Source: Cytobacillus oceanisediminis 2691
GTDB taxonomy: Bacteria; Bacillota; Bacilli; Bacillales; Cytobacillaceae
DNA length: 62,045 nt
Direction: 5' to 3'
NCBI RefSeq assembly: GCF_007678455.1
Contig: NZ_VEEP01000014.1
Coordinates: forward strand, 1-62,045
Positions within the stretch are counted from its first letter, which is position 1. The number at the start of each line of letters is the position of its first letter. A program made the position numbers and the translations under genes. Below, in pieces: positions 54,122-62,045 of the stretch. The notes under the pieces are model-generated. The model ran no database searches, was not told where the DNA came from, and saw only the letters and a list, made by a program, of their open reading frames with translations.

Positions 54122-55181
54122 CTGCCATCAGCTGGTCCCTGATCAGTTTGAACCCTTCTTTGATTTTCCGCGCCCTTACTTCACCGATTCCCTCGACATC
54201 GTCCAGTTCTTCGACTGATGCGGAGATCATATTGGTAAATTTCCCAAATCGATTGACCAGATTTTCGGTGATGATCATCGGCAGCCGCGGAATTTTATTG
54301 AGCATCCGATATCCCCTTGGACAGATGAATTCGTCCATGTGCACATATCCCTGGTATCCGAGCAGTTTCAGGATGGTAGAATCCTCTATGACTCCCGACT
54401 TCGACAAGTCCTGGAACCTGGCCATCACATCCTCGGCCTTCATATCGTTTTCTGCAGAGTAATCCTTGATCACAAGCAGTGCCTCTCGTTCCATCTCAGA
54501 TAACAGCTCCTGCATTTGCAGGCGAATCAGCCGCCCCTCCATGCCAAGCTCACTTAAGTATGTAAACAGCTCTGTCTTGATCCTCAGCACCATTTCGAAA
54601 CGGTGGATGACCTGCAGCAAATCATTATAGGTGACAAGATTCTCGAATTCTAGGATTCCCAGATTGGTAATGCTCTGCTCGAGAACCACTTTGTATTTTT
54701 CGAGTGTCTGGATCGCCTGGTTGGCCTTTGTTAAAATGACGCCAATATCCTTCAGGGCATAACGAAGGTTTCCCTGGTAAAGGGTGATGACATTCCTCCG
54801 CTGGGAAATCGCAATGACCAGAGCCTTTGTCTGTCTAGCCACGCGTTCCGCTGTCCTGTGGCGCATCCCGGTTTCAGTTGACGGGACACCTGTATCGGGG
54901 GCAAGCTGGGCGTTGGCGAACAATATTTTACTGCCTGTATCATTAAGAATGATGGCGCCATCCATTTTCGCCAGTTCATAGAGAAAGCTCGGACTGAACC
55001 TGCAGTTAATCTCAAACCCGCCGTCCACGAGGTTTTTCACCTTCTCATTGTAGCCAAAAACAATCAGCCCGCCAGTATTGGCACGGAGAACATTATCGAT
55101 TCCGTCCCTCAGCGGCGTACCGGGAGCGATAAACCGGAGGATTTCACCCAGCGCTTTTTCTTCAAGCTCCTTTTGTTCCAA
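54108..55181 (-). CDS. disA: DNA integrity scanning protein, diadenylate cyclase DisA
   Basis: A 357-residue c-di-AMP synthase. The DAC domain has DGA at 74-76 and RHR at 107-109 (GMRHRTAER), both catalytic. A helical linker and C-terminal helix-hairpin-helix DNA-binding domain ([20 protein letters not shown]) follow. It scans DNA and signals damage before sporulation. It starts four bases after radA. Confidence 0.97.
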   Translation of the reverse strand: MEQKELEEKALGEILRFIAPGTPLRDGIDNVLRANTGGLIVFGYNEKVKNLVDGGFEINCRFSPSFLYELAKMDGAIILNDTGSKILFANAQLAPDTGVPSTETGMRHRTAERVARQTKALVIAISQRRNVITLYQGNLRYALKDIGVILTKANQAIQTLEKYKVVLEQSITNLGILEFENLVTYNDLLQVIHRFEMVLRIKTELFTYLSELGMEGRLIRLQMQELLSEMEREALLVIKDYSAENDMKAEDVMARFQDLSKSGVIEDSTILKLLGYQGYVHMDEFICPRGYRMLNKIPRLPMIITENLVNRFGKFTNMISASVEELDDVEGIGEVRARKIKEGFKLIRDQLMADRQM

Positions 55182-55185
55182 TCCA

Positions 55186-56565
55186 TCAACCTCCTAAGGT
55201 GACTTTAAGTGCATGGCTGACAGATGATACACCAATCAACTCGACTCCCTGTGGAGGAGTCCATCCGCCAAGATTATTTTCTGGTAAAATAATTCTTTCG
55301 AAGCCCAGCTTGGCTGCTTCCTGAACACGCTGCTCGATCCTTGATACCCTTCGGACTTCCCCCGTGAGGCCAACCTCACCGATGATGCAATCAGAAGCAC
55401 GAGTTGGCTTATCCCTGAAACTCGATGCGATGCTCACCGCTACAGCAAGGTCGATTGCCGGTTCATCCAGCTTCACCCCGCCGGCCACCTTCAAATACGC
55501 ATCCTGATTGGCCAGAAGCAAACCGACGCGCTTTTCCAGCACCGCCATCAAAAGCGACACCCGATTATGGTCAATCCCGGTAGCCATCCTCCGAGGATTT
55601 CCAAAACTCGTCGGTGAAATCAGCGCCTGGATTTCAACCAGGACCGGCCGAGTTCCTTCCATCGAAGCGACAACCGTCGAACCGGAAGCACCCTGTGACC
55701 TTTCTTCCAAAAAGATCTCCGAAGGGTTCGCCACTTCCTCAAGGCCTGCTTCTTTCATCTCGAAAATGCCCATCTCATTCGTCGAGCCAAAACGGTTTTT
55801 CACCGCCCTGAGAATCCTGTATGTATGGTGCCTTTCTCCCTCAAAATAAAGAACGGTATCCACCATATGCTCAAGCAGCCTTGGACCGGCAATCGAACCT
55901 TCCTTCGTCACATGTCCGACGATGAAGATGGCGATGCCTTTTGTCTTCGCGATGCGCATCAGTTCCGCCGTACATTCCCTTACCTGCGACACGCTTCCCG
56001 GCGCAGAGGTAACTTCCGGATGGAAAATCGTCTGGATGGAATCGACGATGACAAAATCCGGATTGCTGTTTTCGATTGTCAGGCTGATTTCCTGCAGATT
56101 CGTTTCTGAATAGACAAAGAGATTGTCAGATGTGACTCCAAGCCTGTCAGCGCGCAGCTTCGTCTGCCTCATGGATTCCTCACCTGAAATATAAAGGACA
56201 GAATGAGCCTTTTTCGCCAGTTGATAGGATACCTGGAGCAAGAGTGTCGATTTTCCGATACCCGGATCTCCGCCGATCAAGACAAGTGATCCCCTGACAA
56301 CGCCTCCGCCAAGCACGCGGTTCAATTCGTTGAGGTCCGTCTTAACCCTCGGTTCACTGACTGTTTCAATTGTAGTGATTGGTGTCGCCTTTGCCGCAAT
56401 AGTGGTATTTCCTGTGTTTGCAAAAGCCCCCCTTCTTGTCGATCCAGTGCTTTCCACTTCCTCGACCATCTTATTCCATTGTCCGCAGCCCGGACATTTC
56501 CCCATCCATTTCGGAGATTCATAGCCGCATTCCTGGCACATGAATTTCGTTTTTCTTTTAGCCAT
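55186..56565 (-). CDS. radA: DNA repair protein RadA (Sms)
   Basis: A 459-residue RecA-like helicase for recombination and DisA control. An N-terminal four-Cys zinc finger (C10, C13, C24, C27) is followed by Walker [11 protein letters not shown] (98-107), the RadA motif KNRFGSTNE, and a C-terminal Lon-protease-like domain without catalytic residues. Confidence 0.97.
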   Translation of the reverse strand: MAKRKTKFMCQECGYESPKWMGKCPGCGQWNKMVEEVESTGSTRRGAFANTGNTTIAAKATPITTIETVSEPRVKTDLNELNRVLGGGVVRGSLVLIGGDPGIGKSTLLLQVSYQLAKKAHSVLYISGEESMRQTKLRADRLGVTSDNLFVYSETNLQEISLTIENSNPDFVIVDSIQTIFHPEVTSAPGSVSQVRECTAELMRIAKTKGIAIFIVGHVTKEGSIAGPRLLEHMVDTVLYFEGERHHTYRILRAVKNRFGSTNEMGIFEMKEAGLEEVANPSEIFLEERSQGASGSTVVASMEGTRPVLVEIQALISPTSFGNPRRMATGIDHNRVSLLMAVLEKRVGLLLANQDAYLKVAGGVKLDEPAIDLAVAVSIASSFRDKPTRASDCIIGEVGLTGEVRRVSRIEQRVQEAAKLGFERIILPENNLGGWTPPQGVELIGVSSVSHALKVTLGG

Positions 56566-56735
56566 TTTCTTAGCCTCTCAGTATAAATGTAGTTATCTAT
56601 ATAATAATGCTTAACAAGCAATAAAAGAAATGATAGCGGTTGGAGGATATATGTAATTTTCCAATGTTCTTTTCAGCAAGGCCAAAGCACATATCCTGTT
56701 GTTTATTTTTTTGCTGCTAATCAAACAGCCATATT

Positions 56736-56775
56736 GAAAAAAGGGGTACACGCATTTAAGTACGTATACCCCTTG
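56736..56775 (-). terminator. Terminator after clpC
   Basis: AAGGGGTATACG and CGTGTACCCCTT form a 12-bp stem (one wobble) around 10 bases, followed by TTTTC. It separates clpC from radA, which probably needs read-through or an unseen promoter in 56566-56735. Confidence 0.85.
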
Positions 56776-56796
56776 AGTTTCACATGTTAAGCAATA

Positions 56797-59235
56797 TTAG
56801 GACTTTGCGGATCCTTCCGGAGTCTTGACGACGAACTTCCCTTCTTCGACATCAATGACGACATTTTGCCCGGTAAGGACTGTTCCTTTCAGCAATTCTT
56901 CCGACAGCTGGTCTTCGATATGCTTCTGGATTGCCCTGCGCAATGGACGGGCTCCGTATTCCGGATCATAACCTTCTTCAGAAATCTTGTCTTTCGCCGC
57001 ATCTGTGAGTTCAAGAGTGATTTCCTGTTCCCTCAAACGCTTCACAAGCTGATCGGACATCAGTGTCACGATTTCTTTCAGATGCGGTTTTTCAAGAGCA
57101 TGGAACACGATAATTTCATCGATACGGTTCAGGAATTCCGGACGGAAGGCTTTTTTCAGCTCCTCCATGACTTTGCCCTTCATATCCTTGTAATCCTGTT
57201 CCCCATCCTGGATATTGAAACCGACATATTTATTGCGCTTCAATGCTTCAGCACCGACATTGGATGTCAGGATCATGATCGTATTGCGGAAATCGACTGT
57301 GCGTCCTTTAGAATCTGTCAAGCGTCCATCCTCAAGGACCTGCAGCAGAATATTGAACACATCTGGATGTGCTTTTTCAATTTCATCAAGCAGGATGACG
57401 GAATATGGCTTCCTGCGGACCTTTTCAGTCAGCTGGCCGCCTTCATCATATCCTACATAGCCTGGAGGCGAACCGACCAGACGAGATGTTGAATGCTTCT
57501 CCATATACTCGGACATATCGACGCGGATCATCGCATCCTCATCGCCAAACATGGACTCGGCAAGCGCCCTCGCCAATTCCGTTTTACCAACACCTGTCGG
57601 CCCAAGGAAGATGAATGAACCAATCGGGCGCTTAGGATCCTTCAAGCCTGCACGTGCACGTCTAACAGCCTTTGATACAGCCTTGACTGCCTCATCCTGT
57701 CCAATCACGCGTGAGTGTAGGATTTCCTCAAGATTCAACAGCTTATCTGTTTCAGTTTGTGCCAGCTTCGAAACAGGGATATTCGTCCAGCTGGAGACAA
57801 CATTCGCGATGTCTTCCACTGTAACCTCACTGTTTTCCTTGCCTTGCTTTTCTTTCCAAGTCTTCTTCGTATTCTCAAGCTGCTCGCGCAGGCGTTGTTC
57901 TGTATCCCGTAAGGATGCCGCTTTTTCAAACTCCTGGCTTTGGACTGAAGCATCCTTTTCCTTGCGCACTTCCTCAAGCTTCACTTCAAGCTCCTTGAGG
58001 TTTGGAGGAGTTGTATAAGAGCGAAGACGGACCTTTGAACCTGCTTCATCAATCAGGTCAATCGCTTTATCCGGAAGGAAACGGTCTGAAATATAACGGT
58101 CAGACAGTTTTACCGCCGCTTCGATTGCCTCGTCTGTGATCGATACTCTATGGTGAGCTTCATAGCGGTCACGAAGCCCTTTTAAAATCTGGACAGATTC
58201 CTCTGCAGTTGGCTCATCCACTGTGATTGGCTGGAAGCGCCGTTCCAGCGCAGCATCTTTTTCGATATATTTACGGTATTCATCCAATGTCGTCGCCCCG
58301 ATACATTGCAGCTCACCGCGGGCAAGTGATGGCTTCAGGATATTGGATGCATCGATCGCACCCTCTGCTCCGCCGGCACCGATCAACGTGTGAAGCTCAT
58401 CGATGAAAAGGATGATATTCCCGGCCTGGCGGATTTCATCCATGACCTTTTTCAGACGGTCCTCAAATTCACCGCGGTATTTAGTGCCCGCAACAACTGT
58501 ACCCATATCAAGAGTCATAACACGCTTGTCACGAAGGATTTCAGGCACTTCATTATTGACGATTTGCTGTGCCAGGCCTTCAGCGATCGCCGTTTTTCCG
58601 ACACCCGGCTCCCCGATCAGGACAGGGTTGTTCTTTGTCCGGCGGCTCAGCACTTCAATGACACGCTGGATTTCCTTGCTTCGGCCGATGACCGGATCAA
58701 GGCTGCCTTCCCTTGCGATGGCTGTCAAATCCCTTGCCAGACTATCAAGAGTCGGAGTATTGGCATTTGCCGTACCGCCTCCCTGATGGCCGGACGTTTC
58801 ATTGCTGCCAAGCAGCTGAAGGACCTGCTGGCGCGCTTTATTCAGACTGACACCAAGATTGTTCAACACCCTGGCTGCAACGCCCTCTCCCTCACGAATC
58901 AAGCCAAGAAGGATATGCTCTGTGCCTACATAGGAATGACCAAGCTTTCTCGCTTCATCCATGGAAAGTTCAATCACCTTCTTGGCTCTAGGAGTATAGT
59001 GGATTGTCTGGGATGTTTCCTGGCCGCGGCCAATCAGATTTTCCACTTCCTTCTGGATCTTCTCTGCGCCAAGGCCGAGACCATAAAGCGCCTTAGCTGC
59101 TATGCCCTCACCTTCACGCACAAGGCCAAGTAAGATGTGTTCTGTACCGATATTGTTATGTCCAAGGCGGATTGCCTCTTCCTGTGCGAGTGCCAATACT
59201 TTTTGTGCTCTCTCTGTAAATCGTCCAAACATCAT
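56797..59235 (-). CDS. clpC: AAA+ unfoldase ClpC
   Basis: An 812-residue Hsp100 partner of ClpP. Two N-terminal Clp repeats ([28 protein letters not shown]) precede AAA1 (Walker A GEPGVGKT), the coiled middle domain with UVR-like [15 protein letters not shown]2 (GPTGVGKT) and the ClpP-docking loop VGF in RNKYVGFN. It needs the McsB or MecA adaptors. GGAGG lies before ATGATG; either Met may start it. Confidence 0.98.
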   Translation of the reverse strand: MMFGRFTERAQKVLALAQEEAIRLGHNNIGTEHILLGLVREGEGIAAKALYGLGLGAEKIQKEVENLIGRGQETSQTIHYTPRAKKVIELSMDEARKLGHSYVGTEHILLGLIREGEGVAARVLNNLGVSLNKARQQVLQLLGSNETSGHQGGGTANANTPTLDSLARDLTAIAREGSLDPVIGRSKEIQRVIEVLSRRTKNNPVLIGEPGVGKTAIAEGLAQQIVNNEVPEILRDKRVMTLDMGTVVAGTKYRGEFEDRLKKVMDEIRQAGNIILFIDELHTLIGAGGAEGAIDASNILKPSLARGELQCIGATTLDEYRKYIEKDAALERRFQPITVDEPTAEESVQILKGLRDRYEAHHRVSITDEAIEAAVKLSDRYISDRFLPDKAIDLIDEAGSKVRLRSYTTPPNLKELEVKLEEVRKEKDASVQSQEFEKAASLRDTEQRLREQLENTKKTWKEKQGKENSEVTVEDIANVVSSWTNIPVSKLAQTETDKLLNLEEILHSRVIGQDEAVKAVSKAVRRARAGLKDPKRPIGSFIFLGPTGVGKTELARALAESMFGDEDAMIRVDMSEYMEKHSTSRLVGSPPGYVGYDEGGQLTEKVRRKPYSVILLDEIEKAHPDVFNILLQVLEDGRLTDSKGRTVDFRNTIMILTSNVGAEALKRNKYVGFNIQDGEQDYKDMKGKVMEELKKAFRPEFLNRIDEIIVFHALEKPHLKEIVTLMSDQLVKRLREQEITLELTDAAKDKISEEGYDPEYGARPLRRAIQKHIEDQLSEELLKGTVLTGQNVVIDVEEGKFVVKTPEGSAKS

Positions 59236-59239
59236 AAGA

Positions 59240-60322
59240 TCATCCTCCTGACTCGTCTTTTGTTTCCATTTTCAGTCGTTCTCTTATTAAAGCAGCTCTG
59301 CGGATATCCCGCTCATTCGGTCTTAACGGCCCTCCCGCATATTGCTGCAAAAAACCCGGCTGAGTCAAAATCATTAATTCATTCAAAATTGATTTCGATA
59401 TATTCTTTATATAACCCATATCTATTCCAAGCCTTAAATCAGACAGGCATCGTGCAGCTTCCTTTGTCTCGATGATCCTGCTGTTGGCAAGCGTCCCGTA
59501 AGAGCGAAACACTCTGTCTTCTAATTGTATGTTCGAAGTCTTCGCTAATGCTTCCCGCGCCGACCTTTCCTGAGATATTATCTGGCCGACGACACTTTTC
59601 AAATCATCCACGATATCATCTTCCGATTTTCCAAGCGTGATCTGGTTCGATATTTGAAAGATATTGCCCAGTGCTTCACTGCCCTCACCGTAAATACCTC
59701 TTACCACCAAACCCAGCTGGTTAATCGCCGGGACAATCCGGTTCATTTGCTGAGTCAGAACGAGGCCCGGCAGGTGCATCATCACCGATGCCCTCAGGCC
59801 AGTTCCTGCATTCGTCGGGCAGCTGGTCAGATAGCCAAATTTTTCATCAAAAGCATAGTTCACATACTCTTCAAGCCAGTCATCGATTTCATTGGCAGCC
59901 TTTAAAGCTTCAGTTAACTGGAAGCCCGGGAATAAACATTGAATCCTTATATGATCCTCTTCATTGATCATGATGCTAATTTCTTCATTACCCGACAAGA
60001 GCACTGCACCATGAACAGCGTTTTCCGCTAAATGCGGGCTGATTAAATGCTTCTCGACCAAAACCCGTTTCTTCATAGGTGGTATCTCATCCATTTTGAT
60101 CATTTCCAGCTGTCCAAAGCCAGCTGCAGAAGTTTGGCTGGCACGCTCCATGATCGTGCCGATGACCGCCTCTGCCTCTCCATCGGTGAACAAGGTGGGA
60201 AAGTTATATTCATCAAGATTTCTTGCAAAACGGATGCGAGAGCTTAGGACAATATCTGAATCAGGACCATCATCACTCATCCAGGAGCTGACAGCCTGAT
60301 TGATGAACTTCTCCAATGACAA
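59240..60322 (-). CDS. mcsB: Protein arginine kinase McsB
   Basis: A 360-residue phosphagen-kinase-like enzyme that phosphorylates arginines on CtsR and on ClpCP substrates. The guanidine-kinase motif is SCPTNAGTG with Cys168, and nucleotide-binding arginines lie in [10 protein letters not shown]. Phosphoarginine-binding pocket residues near the C terminus ([10 protein letters not shown]) are present. It starts two bases after mcsA. Confidence 0.97.
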   Translation of the reverse strand: MSLEKFINQAVSSWMSDDGPDSDIVLSSRIRFARNLDEYNFPTLFTDGEAEAVIGTIMERASQTSAAGFGQLEMIKMDEIPPMKKRVLVEKHLISPHLAENAVHGAVLLSGNEEISIMINEEDHIRIQCLFPGFQLTEALKAANEIDDWLEEYVNYAFDEKFGYLTSCPTNAGTGLRASVMMHLPGLVLTQQMNRIVPAINQLGLVVRGIYGEGSEALGNIFQISNQITLGKSEDDIVDDLKSVVGQIISQERSAREALAKTSNIQLEDRVFRSYGTLANSRIIETKEAARCLSDLRLGIDMGYIKNISKSILNELMILTQPGFLQQYAGGPLRPNERDIRRAALIRERLKMETKDESGG

Positions 60323-60324
60323 GG

Positions 60325-60870
60325 CTACTCCCCTCCCTCTTGACCTGCTGACAATTTCCTTTCGAGTTCCCTTATCTGGTCCCTCGTCCCGGCAGCTTGC
60401 TCAAATTCTTCCTCAGAAATTTGGTGCTTTAGGGTCTGCTTAAGATGATCGATTGTCTTCCTTAAATGAAGGTCACCGCCGATCCTTTTCGGTATTTTTC
60501 CATTGTGCATGGAATTTCCGCTATGGAGTCTCCTGACAATTGGCGTCAATTGCTCCCGAAAAGCATCATAGCAGGTCGCACAGCCAAACCGGCCTACTTT
60601 TACAAACTGCGGAAATGTCATCGAGCACTGAGGGCACTGAGCAACTTGCTCAGTCTCAAAAGCTTCCTTTTTTTGTTCAAAAGCAGGCTCCATATTCAAT
60701 AAACCGGCCAGCAAGCTATTGATCGAAAAAGCAGGGCCATTGCTCATCATGAACAAGTCACCTTTTTCCTGTGCACACTTTTCGCACAAGTGCAGTTCCG
60801 ACTTTTCCCCATTTGAGTAATTCGTGAAGTGCAGCGTTGCCGGCCTTTGATTGCACTGTTGGCAAATCAA
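60325..60870 (-). CDS. mcsA: McsA, activator of McsB
   Basis: A 181-residue zinc-binding protein. CxxC pairs are at 3/6 and 29/32, with CPQC and CATC further on. A C-terminal UVR domain ([19 protein letters not shown]) binds ClpC/McsB. I chose the TTG at 60870, giving (M)[14 protein letters not shown] as in B. subtilis, with GAGGTG about six bases upstream; the GTG nine bases before is inside that site. Confidence 0.93.
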   Translation of the reverse strand: MICQQCNQRPATLHFTNYSNGEKSELHLCEKCAQEKGDLFMMSNGPAFSINSLLAGLLNMEPAFEQKKEAFETEQVAQCPQCSMTFPQFVKVGRFGCATCYDAFREQLTPIVRRLHSGNSMHNGKIPKRIGGDLHLRKTIDHLKQTLKHQISEEEFEQAAGTRDQIRELERKLSAGQEGGE

Positions 60871-60898
60871 TGCCCTCACCTCTTTGTCTGCTTTGGTA

Positions 60899-61360
60899 TT
60901 ATTTATACTTCAATGCCATCAGCATCGCCTTCAACATTCTCGCTCTCAGCTCATCCCGCTGCGGCAGCTCGATATACAGGACAGACCTGTCGAGTACACT
61001 CAGCATGATTTTTGCTTCACGGTCTGTGACTACATCTTCCTCAACAAGCCGGTAGATGACATCTTCAGCACTGCTTTGCGAAATTCTCGTCCGAATCAAA
61101 GACAGTAAATCATCAATCAAGTGTGCATGATCATAAGCCTGGACTTTGATGATCCGGATGTAGCCGCCGCCACCCCGTTTGCTCTCAACAAGATAGCCTC
61201 TTTCAATCGTGAATCTTGTATTGATAACATAATTGATCTGGGACGGCACGCATTGAAATTTATCGGCGATTTCACTTCGTTTGATTTCCAAAATGTCTTT
61301 ATCGCTCATTTCCAAAACCTGCTTAAGGTAATTCTCAATGATGTCCGATATATTCCTCAC
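60899..61360 (-). CDS. ctsR: Class III heat-shock repressor CtsR
   Basis: A 153-residue repressor. Its winged helix-turn-helix covers RSEIADKFQCVPSQINYVINTRF, and the glycine-rich wing GGGGYIRI senses heat and inserts into the minor groove. I chose the GTG at 61360, (M)RNISDIIENYLKQVL, which follows GGGGGAGG; the longer frame would run through the operator. First gene of the ctsR-mcsA-mcsB-clpC operon. Confidence 0.95.
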   Translation of the reverse strand: MRNISDIIENYLKQVLEMSDKDILEIKRSEIADKFQCVPSQINYVINTRFTIERGYLVESKRGGGGYIRIIKVQAYDHAHLIDDLLSLIRTRISQSSAEDVIYRLVEEDVVTDREAKIMLSVLDRSVLYIELPQRDELRARMLKAMLMALKYK

Positions 61361-61380
61361 TAAACCTCCCCCAATCTGAC

Positions 61381-61397
61381 TTTGACTATATTTGACA
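61381..61397 (-). promoter_or_regulatory. CtsR operator
   Basis: TGTCAAATATAGTCAAA matches the CtsR heptad direct repeat (RGTCAAA NAN RGTCAAA) with one difference, directly downstream of the -10. A partial third heptad (GTCAGA) follows. Autorepression of the operon is implied. Confidence 0.9.
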
Positions 61398-61400
61398 TTA

Positions 61401-61429
61401 ATTATACAAAAAAATATTTTTTGTTGCAA
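61401..61429 (-). promoter_or_regulatory. Promoter of the ctsR operon
   Basis: TTGCAA (61424-61429) and TATAAT (61401-61406) are 17 bp apart, with the operator covering the start site. Confidence 0.85.
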
Positions 61430-61769
61430 TCAATGCATCTTGTATTATTTTCGCCAAAATTATGTATGCCAAAACATGCCAATGAGGGGTGTGTTGGTTA
61501 TTATACCCATTTCAGAGGGGGCGGAAACTTGTAATGAGAAAAGGAAATGAGATTTTTCGTAACATTATATGGGCAGGCGGAATCAATAGTGACTCTATCC
61601 GTGAGATAACTGGAGGGTGGTATTTGCTTGTGGGAAAAAGAGGATTTGGTGCTGATTCTAGGGTTATTTCATATCAAGCTAGGCGTTTTTGTTTGAAGAT
61701 GTTTGCCAAATGAGTAGTTTTTACGGTAAAAGTGTACCTAAGAGTTCTTTTACGAGGATCCATTCAGAA

Positions 61770-61886
61770 TTTTATTGGCGATTTTTTGATTTTATCGACC
61801 ACATTTTCGAATTTATCGGCGGATTTACAAATATATCGACCAAATCCAGAGATATATCGACCACTTTGACAAAGATATCAACCAAC
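61770..61886. repeat. Second array with 20-21 bp period
   Basis: Six cores of the form TTTATYGRC (ATTGGCGA, ATCGACCA, ATCGGCGG, ATCGACCA, ATCGACCA, ATCAACCA) start at 61774, 61794, 61815, 61835, 61856 and 61877, spacing 20, 21, 20, 21, 21. It lies between the rRNA operon terminator and ctsR and is clearly related to the array at 5796-5912. Confidence 0.8.
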
Positions 61887-61936
61887 CTGGCTAAACGGAA
61901 AAATTCTGCTGCTCATGAAAATTTGATCAAAACACA

Positions 61937-61966
61937 AAAAAAGAACAGCCATTCAGCTGTTCTTTC
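61937..61966 (-). terminator. Terminator of the rRNA operon
   Basis: AAAGAACAGC and GCTGTTCTTT form a perfect 10-bp stem around a short loop, followed by TTTTTGTGTTTT on the minus strand, just after the 5S gene. Confidence 0.92.
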
Positions 61967-61970
61967 GTGT

Positions 61971-62045
<75 letters not shown>

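Noticed and set aside
61534-61713. Short plus-strand frame between ctsR and the 5S gene (59 codons from ATG)
   Set aside because: The purine-rich stretch before it is too far for a normal ribosome site, the peptide has no recognisable features, and no promoter is visible; likely chance.

Overview
This window is the core replication-origin-proximal housekeeping block of a Bacillaceae genome (Firmicutes, low-to-mid GC). Gene content and order follow Bacillus subtilis closely, and almost everything is read on the minus strand. Read in the transcription direction from the right edge, it runs: 5S rRNA 3' end; ctsR-mcsA-mcsB-clpC-radA-disA-yacL; ispD-ispF-gltX; T-box-cysE-cysS-mrnC-rlmB-rae1; sigH; rpmGB-secE; nusG; rplK-rplA; rplJ-rplL; ybxB; rpoB-rpoC; rplGB-rpsL-rpsG-fusA-tuf; the complete S10-spc-alpha superoperon from rpsJ to rplQ; ecfA1-ecfA2-ecfT-truA; rplM-rpsI; then ybaK-cwlD-salA at the left edge. 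Presence of sigH, cwlD, disA, ctsR/mcsAB and the YbaK family points to a spore former. I cannot assign a species; the dispersed repeats suggest a Bacillus/Mesobacillus-like genome rather than B. subtilis itself.

The housekeeping part is intact: every ribosomal protein gene expected in these operons is present at family length, including rpmJ (37 codons) and rpmGB (49 codons). Several core genes start with TTG or GTG (rpoB, rpoC, ybxB, mcsA, ybaK, adk, rplK, ctsR), each with a clear Shine-Dalgarno sequence. Regulation visible in the sequence includes a CtsR heptad operator, a cysteine T-box before cysE, L13 and L10 autoregulatory leaders, and about fifteen recognisable sigma-A-type promoters.

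The one interruption is a plus-strand island between rpsI and ybaK (about 2.9-5.9 kb), in the interval where B. subtilis carries ybaJ. It encodes an intracellular subtilisin whose stop codon overlaps the start of an endonuclease I family nuclease without signal peptide, then an extremely acidic protein of unknown family (71 Asp/Glu in 227 residues). This is the best candidate in the window for a little-described functional module.

The non-coding part is unusually rich. Two intergenic arrays have a 20-21 bp period (5.8 and 61.8 kb) and two have a 51-52 bp period with a hairpin in each unit (26.4 and 49.0 kb, the latter in the cysE leader downstream of the T-box). A dispersed repeat family is present in three copies whose central hairpin shows compensatory base changes. 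A possible structured RNA with its own terminator lies between rplQ and ecfA1. A second dispersed repeat family is cut by the left edge.
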